A stretch of 18,988 nucleotides of DNA, from the NCBI GenBank assembly GCA_964537285.1, contig CAZHZT010000113.1, forward strand, positions 1 to 18,988, in the 5' to 3' direction. A program made the position numbers and the translations under genes. This DNA comes from CAZHZT01 sp964537285 (lineage in GTDB: Bacteria; Bacteroidota; Bacteroidia; Chitinophagales; Saprospiraceae). Each line of letters opens with the position of its first letter. Positions within the stretch are counted from its first letter, which is position 1. The notes beneath the pieces were generated by a model. It did no database searches and was not told the origin of the DNA. It worked only from the letters and a program-made list of their open reading frames with translations. This document shows, piece after piece, positions 6,526-14,368 of this stretch.

Positions 6526-8016
6526 TTATTCTTTCTCGTAACATCCAATGTCCGGATTATTGGCATCACGCATCTTGTTTTCAAGGTCAATGCTTATATC
6601 AATAGGAAGGGCCATGCCCTCTGCAACCGAAAGGGAATCTAATTGATAATCATCCCCCTGAGCGTTTTTGAATAAAGGTTCTTGTGGATCAGGATTAAGA
6701 CAGGGGCTACAAAAATCAAAAAAGTCAGGATAGGCATCTTCTTCCAATAAATCCGTTACCCGGACAATGCAGTGGTCAAAGGAGTAATTTAAATCGCCGG
6801 GTGTTTCGGTGAAATCACTGAGGTCAACTTCGTCAAGCCTGGAGCCGTACACAATACAATTAGTGAAGCTGGCTTCTAAAGGGTTGGTTCGGAATTCTGT
6901 ACAAAATTGATCAAGGCATAATCCATTCGATAGTGATAATGCTGAAGCATCAACTCCATAGGAAGCCATTGTGCAATAGCGAAATTGATAATTTCCACCA
7001 TAAAGTAGATTTACGCCTGATGCGCTATTATTATAGATCAGACAATTATCCGCTTGTATTTCTGAATGGATGCCAATGATCCCATTGCTACTCGTATTAA
7101 AAATTTGACAGTTTTGCATGTTTACCTGGCAAGCTGAATCCACTGCTACTCCAAATAAGGCATTTTTTACAGTAGTATATTGAAGACTGTTCTCCCGAGA
7201 GCCTCCGGTAAAAAGAAGGCCGTACCATTGCCCCGGGATGTCATCAAAAGATTCTTCTAATCGATCGCCTTGAAAAACGACTGGATTTTCTGCGGTTCCT
7301 TCCGTTCTGATTTTCCCTTGATTACTGACCCAAATCTGCCCGTCATTGTATGAAAAGGAAGTGCCGTCGGCATTTTCTCCACGTACCAAACCGCCATGTA
7401 TGTAAATTTGCTTTCCTTCCGGAATAACTAAGGTGCAGGAATCCACTACTAAAATGCCATATATGACATAAGGCTTCTCATCATCGAAAACGAATTCTCC
7501 AAAATCACAAGATAACAGGGCAATATTTCCTCCACTCAGCCTGGAGGGGAAGTAGTTGGCGTTTTGTCCCCAGGCTTCAAGAGCTACTTCTTGCTCATTT
7601 CCGTCGGTTTCAAAAATGATCTTATCGTCAATCACAAAAGGGCTGACTGAAAGTGGATTGTCGGGGTCAATAGTGACCTCAGCAAAAATATACAAACTGT
7701 CTTCTGCCGCAATATCTACATCTCTAAGGTCATTCCCTGAGATTCCATCTACATTGAGCCTGAAAAAACTTTCGCTGCTGTTCGCTACCCGAATTCGATT
7801 AATGCGAATATTTTCCTTTTTATTATTGTAAACTTTCAATATGCGGGTAGCCGAACCCAATTCCGTAAATACAGTGTCAAAAAAAATGGTATCCCGGGAA
7901 AAGGACAGATTGATATCATTGGTTGTGAAATCCTCTTCCTTGATGCAACTGCTTAATATTAAAGCAAATAAGGAAGATAATATAAGGATGTATGAAGTTT
8001 TATATCGCAGACTCAT
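6526..8016 (-). CDS. Lipoprotein with right-handed parallel beta-helix domain
   Basis: The 496-residue product has a lipoprotein signal peptide, with the lipobox ending in LSSC at C24. The N-terminal domain (about 35-150) contains SFSRDTIFFDTVFTELGS and ILKVYNNKK, resembling the DUF1573/Ig-like modules found at the start of such Bacteroidota lipoproteins. From about residue 190 there are short repeats with N, D and S turns (VVDSCTLVIPEGKQIYIHGG, LQYTTVKNALFGVAVDS, MQNCQIFNTSSNGIIG, DNCLIYNNSASGV), the pattern of pectate-lyase-like beta-helices. The end, NNPDIGCYEKE, corresponds to the PDIGAYE closing motif of 'choice-of-anchor Q' and related proteins. It is probably surface-exposed and lipid-anchored. 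Carbohydrate binding or cleavage is possible, but no catalytic set is identifiable. Confidence 0.85.
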   Translation of the reverse strand: MSLRYKTSYILILSSLFALILSSCIKEEDFTTNDINLSFSRDTIFFDTVFTELGSATRILKVYNNKKENIRINRIRVANSSESFFRLNVDGISGNDLRDVDIAAEDSLYIFAEVTIDPDNPLSVSPFVIDDKIIFETDGNEQEVALEAWGQNANYFPSRLSGGNIALLSCDFGEFVFDDEKPYVIYGILVVDSCTLVIPEGKQIYIHGGLVRGENADGTSFSYNDGQIWVSNQGKIRTEGTAENPVVFQGDRLEESFDDIPGQWYGLLFTGGSRENSLQYTTVKNALFGVAVDSACQVNMQNCQIFNTSSNGIIGIHSEIQADNCLIYNNSASGVNLLYGGNYQFRYCTMASYGVDASALSLSNGLCLDQFCTEFRTNPLEASFTNCIVYGSRLDEVDLSDFTETPGDLNYSFDHCIVRVTDLLEEDAYPDFFDFCSPCLNPDPQEPLFKNAQGDDYQLDSLSVAEGMALPIDISIDLENKMRDANNPDIGCYEKE

Positions 8017-8042
8017 GTATTAAAATCTAGGCTTAAAAAATA

Positions 8043-8125
8043 GATAAAAACAAGTTCGAGATGTTGGATGGAGCCGATTACCTCTGGCAATCGGCTCCAT
8101 CCAACATCTCGAACTTGTTTTTATC
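8043..8125. repeat. Perfect 37-bp inverted repeat with 9-base loop between divergent genes
   Basis: The left arm 8043-8079 and right arm 8089-8125 are exact reverse complements around ACCTCTGGC. The outer ends are A/T-rich (GATAAAAAC/GTTTTTATC) and the inside is GC-rich, which is the form of a bidirectional terminator. It lies only 27 bases upstream of the start codon of the minus-strand lipoprotein, and no gene ends near it. Possible roles are an insulator, an attenuator in the lipoprotein leader, or the relic terminator of a lost gene. Confidence 0.85.
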
Positions 8126-8254
8126 AACGACGAAAGTATAAAATTTCCTATAAGTCCACTTGGTAAAAATTACAATTTGGGGAAAATGTCCCAGAGGCAA
8201 CACCCAAAGTTCTTAAGATAATGTTAATTTTGGCCATTCATTACAAAACAGTAT

Positions 8255-8953
8255 ATGACCAAATCCATTATCGATGTAATCATACCTGCTTATAACGAAG
8301 AAGCCTCTATTGGACGGGTACTGCAGGATATCCCCAAGTCTATAGTCCGGGAAATCATAGTATGTAACAACGCAAGTAAAGATGCTACGGCAGCGGTTGC
8401 TGCCGCAAACGGAGCGACAGTAGTTGATGCTCCTCAAAAAGGCTATGGCAGCGCCTGCCTTATGGGAATTGCTCATTTACGTAAAAAAGAACCCGATCAT
8501 CAGCCTGACATAGTTGTCTTCCTGGATGGCGATTACTCGGATCATCCGGAAGAAATGCCTGAAGTAATCAAACCCATAGAAAAAGAAGGTGTTGATATGG
8601 TCATTGGGTCAAGAGCTTTGGGGAATATGGACAAAGGGGCGATGATGCCTCAACAGATATTTGGGAATTGGCTGGCGACTAATTTAATACGGATTTTATA
8701 CAAATATCATTTTACTGATCTTGGCCCGTTCAGAGCGATCAAGTACGAAAAATTGATCGAATTGGATATGCAGGATAAAGATTTTGGCTGGACAGTGGAA
8801 ATGCAAGTGAAAGCAGCAAAATATAAGTTAAAATGCGCAGAAGTACCGGTTAAATATCGAAAACGCATCGGTATTTCTAAAGTTTCTGGTACACTTAAGG
8901 GGACTATCCTTGCAGGGCACAAAATTTTATGGATCATTTTTAAACTGCTTTAA
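8255..8953 (+). CDS. GT2 glycosyltransferase, polyprenyl-phosphate sugar synthase-like (DPM-type)
   Basis: The 232-residue product has a GT-A fold. Residues 9-16 read IIPAYNEE, the donor-binding start. DGD at 91-93 is the metal- and UDP/GDP-binding DxD motif. GSR lies at 118-120, TDLGPFRA at 154-161 and the basic YRKRIGISKVSGT at 201-213. These match short DPM1/DPG-like GT2 proteins, which transfer a hexose from a nucleotide sugar to polyprenyl phosphate at the cytoplasmic face. The C-terminal transmembrane pair of some homologues is absent; only a short hydrophobic tail is present, so it is a peripheral protein. Sugar specificity cannot be read. It is first in a four-gene operon. A TAATTTTG at 8225-8232 could be its -7 box, but no -33 partner is visible. 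Confidence 0.8.
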   Translation: MTKSIIDVIIPAYNEEASIGRVLQDIPKSIVREIIVCNNASKDATAAVAAANGATVVDAPQKGYGSACLMGIAHLRKKEPDHQPDIVVFLDGDYSDHPEEMPEVIKPIEKEGVDMVIGSRALGNMDKGAMMPQQIFGNWLATNLIRILYKYHFTDLGPFRAIKYEKLIELDMQDKDFGWTVEMQVKAAKYKLKCAEVPVKYRKRIGISKVSGTLKGTILAGHKILWIIFKLL

Positions 8954-8963
8954 CTTCTATGGC

Positions 8964-10451
8964 ATGATGTGGATTGCATATTTTTTACTAATTATCTATC
9001 TGTCGGCATTATTTTACATCACTGTATATTGCCTCTTTCAGTTCCATTTACTGTATCAATACAATAAATCTCATCGGGCTAATAGAAAAGAAAAAGAGGA
9101 GGCTTATGTTCTAAATGGAAACCGCCCATTCGTGACGATTCAACTTCCTATTTTCAATGAAATGTATGTAGTAGAACGCTTAGTGGATAATATTGTCGAG
9201 CTAAAATATCCTAAAGAGCGTTTTGAAATTCATATTTTGGACGATTCCACAGACGAAACCGTTGAAATCAGCAGGCGTAAAGTAGAAGAGTACAAAGCAA
9301 AAGGGTTTCAAATCGAATTATTTCATCGGGTAGATCGTCAGGGGTTCAAAGCGGGCGCTTTGAAAGATGCTATGAAACATGCAAAAGGAGAGTTTATTGC
9401 TATTTTTGATGCGGACTTTCTGCCACGCCCCGAATTTCTGCTAGAAACAATTCCTTATTTCCAGGATGAGAACGTGGGGGTAGTTCAAACGCGCTGGGAA
9501 CACCTTAATCAGGATTATTCGGTTTTAACCCGTATGCAGGCGATGCAACTCAATGTGCACTTCACTGTTGAACAAAAAGGACGAGCTGCCGGCAATTACT
9601 TCCTACAATTTAACGGAACTGCCGGCGTTTGGCGAAAAACAACTATCGAAGATGCAGGGGGCTGGGAGGCCGATACCCTTACCGAAGATCTCGACCTGAG
9701 TTATAGAGCTCAGTTAAAGGGTTGGCAAATCAGGTATCTTGAAAACGTGGGTTCTCCAGCTGAGCTTCCGGCAGAGATGAATGCCCTGAAGTCTCAGCAA
9801 TTCCGCTGGATGAAAGGGGGCGCCGAGAATGCACGTAAATTGTTGCCCACAGTATGGCGGTCGTCTCACCTGTCTTTTTCCCAAAAATTACACGCGACCA
9901 GTCATTTAATGGCGAGTAGTATTTTTCTTTTTGTTTTTATTGCGGGGGTATTTAGTGTACCTCTATTGTTCTTGCTTAATGAATTAAACTTTGATACTAA
10001 AATTCTTACGCTCTCGCTTTCCGGGCTATTGTCGATCATTTTGATTTACTACGTAGCCAATGTCAACACCAAAATCCATCGGCAGCCTTATTTGAAAATG
10101 TTTTTTAAATTTATTTTTCTCTTTCCTCTTTTTCTGGCGCTGTCAATGGGCTTGTCTTTACATAATTCAGTAGCGATTTTGCAGGGGTACGTAGGGAAGC
10201 AATCGCCCTTTGTTCGAACGCCCAAGTTTAATATTAAGACTATTGCCGACTCATTTAAAAAGAGTAAGTACCTTGTGAAGAAGTTATCATGGACTACTGT
10301 TATAGAGGGGTTATTAGCCATTTATTTTTTTATGGGGGTAGTATTCGCTTTATATTTAGGTGAAAATTCTTTTGTCATCTTTCATTTGATGTTAATGATT
10401 GGATTCGGAACAATTTGTTATTATTCGATTCGGCACCTAATGTTGAAGTAG
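8964..10451 (+). CDS. Processive-type GT2 membrane glycosyltransferase (cellulose/mannan synthase-like)
   Basis: The 495-residue product starts at the ATG at 8964, 10 bases after the previous stop. An in-frame extension back to 8910 would overlap that gene and was not chosen. It has an N-terminal membrane helix (2-30) and a GT-A domain with TIQLPIFNE (58-66), DDS (93-95), DAD (149-151), TEDLD (240-244) and QQFRW (278-282). This is the D,D,D,QxxRW set of processive beta-glycosyltransferases. About five C-terminal transmembrane helices follow from about residue 312. Closest in layout are CslA/mannan-synthase-like and bacterial CESA_CaSu_A2-type proteins, somewhat shorter than BcsA and lacking a PilZ domain. 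It may polymerise or transfer hexose to a lipid across the membrane. No c-di-GMP control is indicated. Confidence 0.85.
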   Translation: MMWIAYFLLIIYLSALFYITVYCLFQFHLLYQYNKSHRANRKEKEEAYVLNGNRPFVTIQLPIFNEMYVVERLVDNIVELKYPKERFEIHILDDSTDETVEISRRKVEEYKAKGFQIELFHRVDRQGFKAGALKDAMKHAKGEFIAIFDADFLPRPEFLLETIPYFQDENVGVVQTRWEHLNQDYSVLTRMQAMQLNVHFTVEQKGRAAGNYFLQFNGTAGVWRKTTIEDAGGWEADTLTEDLDLSYRAQLKGWQIRYLENVGSPAELPAEMNALKSQQFRWMKGGAENARKLLPTVWRSSHLSFSQKLHATSHLMASSIFLFVFIAGVFSVPLLFLLNELNFDTKILTLSLSGLLSIILIYYVANVNTKIHRQPYLKMFFKFIFLFPLFLALSMGLSLHNSVAILQGYVGKQSPFVRTPKFNIKTIADSFKKSKYLVKKLSWTTVIEGLLAIYFFMGVVFALYLGENSFVIFHLMLMIGFGTICYYSIRHLMLK

Positions 10452-10491
10452 TTGATTATTAAGCTACCTTGCAACATCACTCTACAAATTT

Positions 10492-11898
10492 ATGTTGAAC
10501 CGCATTTTCTCACTCCTTACCATAGCCACTGCTCTAATCCTCATCCTTCCCAGGCTGCTTGCTGATGGCATGTTCATGGACGGATTGATCTATGCTACAC
10601 TGGGGCACAATTTAGCTGAAGGCAGAGGAAGTTTCTGGTATCCGCATTTTTCTCAAGGGCTTTTTCCGAGTTTTCATGAGCATCCGCCTTTAGGTTTTGG
10701 TATTCAGGCGCTGTTTTTTCAACTTTTTGGAAGTTCCATCTATGTTGAGCGATTTTTCTCGCTATTCACCGCAATGGTTTCGGCATTTTTAATGGTTCGC
10801 CTTTGGAAAAAAGCAGGAGGAGAGGCTGCCTATTGGTGGCTGCCTGTTTTATTTTGGGTAATTACACCTTTGGTTCATTGGTCGTATGCCTGTAATATGT
10901 TGGAGAATACATTGAGTGTTTTTACCCTTGGGGCGATCCTTTGTTATTGGATATTTAAGGAGAAAAATAGTCTGTTCTATCTGGTTTTGGGGAGCTTATT
11001 AATCATTGGAGGATTGTTAACCAAAGGCTTTCCGGCACTTTTCCCTTTGGCTTTCTTCTTTTTGGATTGGCTTATAAACAGGGATCTGTCTTTTATAAAA
11101 ATGGCTTTAGTAAGTATCGCGGGAACAGTAATCGTAATCGGTGGCGTTTGTCTTATGCTTTGGCTCATCCCGGATGCTTTTGACAGCTTGAGCATTTATT
11201 TCAAAACGCAATTCATGGAGAGCTTAAAAGGAGAAAGGGTCGTGAAGTCGCGGCTCCATATTTTAGGAGTGCTTTTCCGGCAATTGCTGCCTATGTTAAT
11301 TGCATTTCTGGCGTTTTGGGGAAGCATAAGGATTTTTAATAAAAGTTTCTTTGCTGACAATTGGGTCAACAAACAGGCGTGGCTAATGCTCTTAATTGGA
11401 GCTTCGGCCTCCTTGCCGATAATGGTGAGCCCAAAACAATTAGGGTTTTACATTGTGCCGTCTGTTCCTTATTTTGCATTGGGGATAGCGCTTTTTTGTG
11501 CCCCTGTTTTGAAGCATTGGATTAGTCGCATTTCCCTGGAAGAAAGCCGTTTTAAGCCCTTTTTAAGTTTTGCCTGGTTAGTTGTATTTCTCGCACTCTT
11601 ATTAGGAATAAGAGGCTTAACCAGAACCAACAGGGATGCCCGTATGCTGGACGATGTATACGCGATTGGAGCAAGACTTCCGGAAGGTACAGTCCTTTCA
11701 CTTCATGAAGAGCTTTACAAGGAGTATGGATTAATGGGCTATTTCGCCCGGTATTTTTATATCAGCCTGGACCGGGAAGATAAGGATCATGATTATTTTC
11801 TTGTTCCAAAATCCGTTGAAGTTGATGCCAAATATGAGCTCATGCCCTGGAATTTAGATGTTTACAAAATCTACAAAAAACGAAATGCCGGACACTAA
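10492..11898 (+). CDS. GT-C polytopic glycosyltransferase (ArnT/PMT_2-like)
   Basis: The 468-residue product has about ten hydrophobic segments. The first extracytoplasmic loop carries the acidic D30-G31 (FMDGLIYATLG), followed by HEHPPLGFG (62-70). Both are placed as in PMT/ArnT-family enzymes, which use polyprenyl-phosphate sugars to glycosylate lipid or protein acceptors on the periplasmic side. The last 80 or so residues form a soluble tail. It starts 40 bases after the previous gene and overlaps the next by 14 bases. Donor and acceptor are unknown. The presence of a DPM-like enzyme in the operon suggests a polyprenyl-phosphate hexose donor. Confidence 0.78.
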   Translation: MLNRIFSLLTIATALILILPRLLADGMFMDGLIYATLGHNLAEGRGSFWYPHFSQGLFPSFHEHPPLGFGIQALFFQLFGSSIYVERFFSLFTAMVSAFLMVRLWKKAGGEAAYWWLPVLFWVITPLVHWSYACNMLENTLSVFTLGAILCYWIFKEKNSLFYLVLGSLLIIGGLLTKGFPALFPLAFFFLDWLINRDLSFIKMALVSIAGTVIVIGGVCLMLWLIPDAFDSLSIYFKTQFMESLKGERVVKSRLHILGVLFRQLLPMLIAFLAFWGSIRIFNKSFFADNWVNKQAWLMLLIGASASLPIMVSPKQLGFYIVPSVPYFALGIALFCAPVLKHWISRISLEESRFKPFLSFAWLVVFLALLLGIRGLTRTNRDARMLDDVYAIGARLPEGTVLSLHEELYKEYGLMGYFARYFYISLDREDKDHDYFLVPKSVEVDAKYELMPWNLDVYKIYKKRNAGH

Positions 11899-13237
11899 AG
11901 ATATTACCCCCCGGTGGTGGGCAGCTGCCGGGGTAATGATAATATGCACTATTGGGCTCGGTTTTGGCGTAAGCCAGAGTAGTTTTGGTAGGATAATGCT
12001 TTATTTTATTCCCTTTTTTGGACTTTATAGCTGGGTAAGTGTAAAAGTAGAAAGGGAGACAACCTTAAAGTTTTTTATTGCGCTGGCCATTTTGCTTCGA
12101 CTAATCCTGGTGTTCAGCCTTCCTCAGCTGTCTGATGATATTTATCGGTTCATTTGGGATGGGAACATCTGGTTGAAAGGAGGGAATCCCTTTGATATGC
12201 TTCCTTCAGCCTGGGTTAGCGAAAATGGGCAAGTTGTTAATCCCTTTGATCGCGAGATTTTTGAGCGGCTGAACTCGCCGGATTACTTTACTATTTACCC
12301 ACCTGTTAATCAATTGGTATTTATCCTATCCGTTTGGTTGATTCCCAAAAGTGTGTTTGGTAGCGCATTGATTATGAAAAGCTTTTTATTTGCTTGCGAG
12401 TTGGGAACGATCCGTTTATTATGGGAATTACTGCCAAAGTTTAAAATTGAGCGCCGGCAAATGTTATGGTATGTGCTCAACCCTTTGATTATTGTAGAGA
12501 TTTGCGGGAACTTACACTTTGAAGGAGCTATGGTGTTCTTCCTGCTACTGAGTTTATGGTGGCTCACTAAGCAAAAATTAGTGCTGTCGGCTTTGGGCAT
12601 GGCGCTATCGGTGGCTTCTAAGTTGCTTCCATTGATGTTTTTACCCTTCTTAATTCGAAGGCTGGGTTGGAAAAAAAGTTTGATTTACTTCAGTGTTGTG
12701 GGGATAGCTCTTGCTGCCATGTTTCTTCCTTTATTCAGCGAGCTATTCATTGCGAACTTCCGGCAAAGCCTGGACTTATATTTTCAAAAATTTGAGTTCA
12801 ATGCGAGTCTATACTACCTGCTTCGCTGGGTAGGTTTTCAATGGAAAGGCTACAATATGATCGCTGATTTTGGGCCGCTATTGGCGGTCGGAGTCTTTAT
12901 TGGCATTTGGATAATGGTATTTTTAGAAAAAAGCCCTCGTCTGGAAACACTGCCTCTAATGATGCTTTGGGCGATTTGCTTGTATTTGTTTTGTGCGACT
13001 ACGGTTCATCCCTGGTATGTTAGTTTGCCATTGATTCTTTGCGTTTTTACGCCCTTTAGATTCCCGGTGGTTTGGTCGGGTTTGATTATGTTGACGTATG
13101 TAAATTATAGTTATTCGGAATATTATGAGAATTTGTGGGTAGTAGGGGGAGAGTATTTGGCCGTATTCTTATTTTTAGGGTGGGAGTTGAGGAAGATTAG
13201 GCAGACCTTCCCATTGGAAGTACCAACAGCCAAATAA
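11885..13237 (+). CDS. GT-C polyprenol-phosphate-dependent mannosyltransferase-like membrane protein
   Basis: The 450-residue product starts at the ATG at 11885 (MPDTKDITPRWW), 14 bases before the end of the previous gene, so translation is probably coupled. The frame extends further upstream to 11858, deeper into the neighbour, which is less likely. There are about ten transmembrane helices. The loop SDDIYRFIWDGNIWLKGGNPF (83-103) and TIYPP (136-140) match the DDxYRY...DG...NPY...YPP pattern of GT-C enzymes of the GT87/DUF2029 and related mannosyltransferase groups, with the paired aspartates D84 and D85 as likely catalytic residues. It is the last gene of the operon. No hairpin terminator is visible behind it. 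Confidence 0.78.
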   Translation: MPDTKDITPRWWAAAGVMIICTIGLGFGVSQSSFGRIMLYFIPFFGLYSWVSVKVERETTLKFFIALAILLRLILVFSLPQLSDDIYRFIWDGNIWLKGGNPFDMLPSAWVSENGQVVNPFDREIFERLNSPDYFTIYPPVNQLVFILSVWLIPKSVFGSALIMKSFLFACELGTIRLLWELLPKFKIERRQMLWYVLNPLIIVEICGNLHFEGAMVFFLLLSLWWLTKQKLVLSALGMALSVASKLLPLMFLPFLIRRLGWKKSLIYFSVVGIALAAMFLPLFSELFIANFRQSLDLYFQKFEFNASLYYLLRWVGFQWKGYNMIADFGPLLAVGVFIGIWIMVFLEKSPRLETLPLMMLWAICLYLFCATTVHPWYVSLPLILCVFTPFRFPVVWSGLIMLTYVNYSYSEYYENLWVVGGEYLAVFLFLGWELRKIRQTFPLEVPTAK

Positions 13238-13464
13238 CATTCCCTATGGCTTCGAAATTTCCAAATCTCCATCTATTAATCTATCCTACCGGCCATTTCG
13301 TATACTCTTTTCTGCCGATAAAGAAAAACATTTTATCTTCGTACCATAATTACAGATCCTGGTACACTCAGATCGTTTCCCATGTTGATCTCATTTCAAT
13401 GATTTGGGGAAACCTTTTTCGCCCTACAGTTTTATTTATCCACCAAACAACATTCTGACCAACT
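13238..13464. other. Intergenic region without recognised feature
   Basis: No gene, strong hairpin or consensus promoter is seen here. A 70-codon plus-strand frame (13246-13458) exists, but its composition looks like translated noncoding DNA. The promoter of the following ABC operon probably lies here but could not be placed. Confidence 0.5.
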
Positions 13465-14349
13465 ATGGCATTATTAAAAATTACCAACCTAAACAAAACC
13501 TATCCAAATGGGGTGAAAGCCCTGGATAGCGTGAATCTTGAAATCCCTAACGGAATGTTTGGCCTTCTTGGGCCAAATGGGGCAGGAAAATCTTCACTAA
13601 TGCGTACAGTGGCTTGCCTTCAAGAGGCGGATTCAGGAACCGCGATGTTCGATGACCTGGATATCTTGAAAAACCCTAAAGAACTCCGCAAGATCCTGGG
13701 ATATCTGCCTCAGGAGTTTGGCGTTTACCCAAGGATTACGGCGATGCAGCTGCTAGAACATATTGCCGTATTGAAGGGCATCACTAAGCGAAAAGAGCGA
13801 AAAGAACTGGCTGAGTACCTACTCCAAAAAGTGAATCTCTACGATCAGCGAAATATCAATGTGAAGAGTTTTTCAGGAGGGATGAAGCAGCGTATCGGCA
13901 TTGCTCAGGCACTTATTGGTGATCCCAAATTAATCATTGTTGATGAACCAACAGCTGGTTTGGACCCCGGTGAGCGCAATCGATTCCATAATCTGTTAGC
14001 TGATGTGGGGGAAGAAGTGGTTATCATCTTATCCACCCACATCGTGGATGATGTGCGGGAGCTTTGCACAAACATGGCCATTATGAACAAAGGGGCAATT
14101 GTATACAGTGGAGCTCCAAATGATGCATTGGATGAACTCGCTGGCCGGGTATGGGAGTGTATCATTGAACGTTCTGAGTTAGAAGAATTCAAATCCAATT
14201 ACAATATCATCTCTGAGAAAATGATAGGAGGAAAAATGGTGGTTCATGCTTTGGCTGGTAGCAAGCCCGCTCCTTCTTTTGAGGCCGTGCCACCTAATCT
14301 GGAGGATGTATTTTTCAATAAAATTCATCAATTGAACCCGATTCACTAA
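13465..14349 (+). CDS. ABC transporter ATP-binding protein
   Basis: The 294-residue product has a complete nucleotide-binding domain: Walker A GPNGAGKS (36-43), Q-loop at Q83, signature SFSGGMKQR (135-143), Walker B LIIVDEP (156-162), D-loop and switch histidine H192. The last 80 or so residues form a small accessory domain as in ABC-2 (drug/lipid or CcmA/NatA-type) ATPases. It lies 19 bases upstream of the permease-peptidase gene and is evidently its ATPase. The substrate is unknown; export is likely for this ABC class. Confidence 0.92.
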   Translation: MALLKITNLNKTYPNGVKALDSVNLEIPNGMFGLLGPNGAGKSSLMRTVACLQEADSGTAMFDDLDILKNPKELRKILGYLPQEFGVYPRITAMQLLEHIAVLKGITKRKERKELAEYLLQKVNLYDQRNINVKSFSGGMKQRIGIAQALIGDPKLIIVDEPTAGLDPGERNRFHNLLADVGEEVVIILSTHIVDDVRELCTNMAIMNKGAIVYSGAPNDALDELAGRVWECIIERSELEEFKSNYNIISEKMIGGKMVVHALAGSKPAPSFEAVPPNLEDVFFNKIHQLNPIH

Positions 14350-14368
14350 CCCTAAAACCGCGCATGAT

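Noticed and set aside
8910..8963. N-terminal extension of the cellulose-synthase-like enzyme
   Set aside because: Overlaps the preceding gene by 44 bases. The ATG at 8964 starts directly before the first membrane helix.
13246..13458. 70-codon plus-strand frame between the glycosyltransferase and ABC operons
   Set aside because: Composition typical of noncoding DNA, no motif, and it fills the likely promoter region of the ABC genes.
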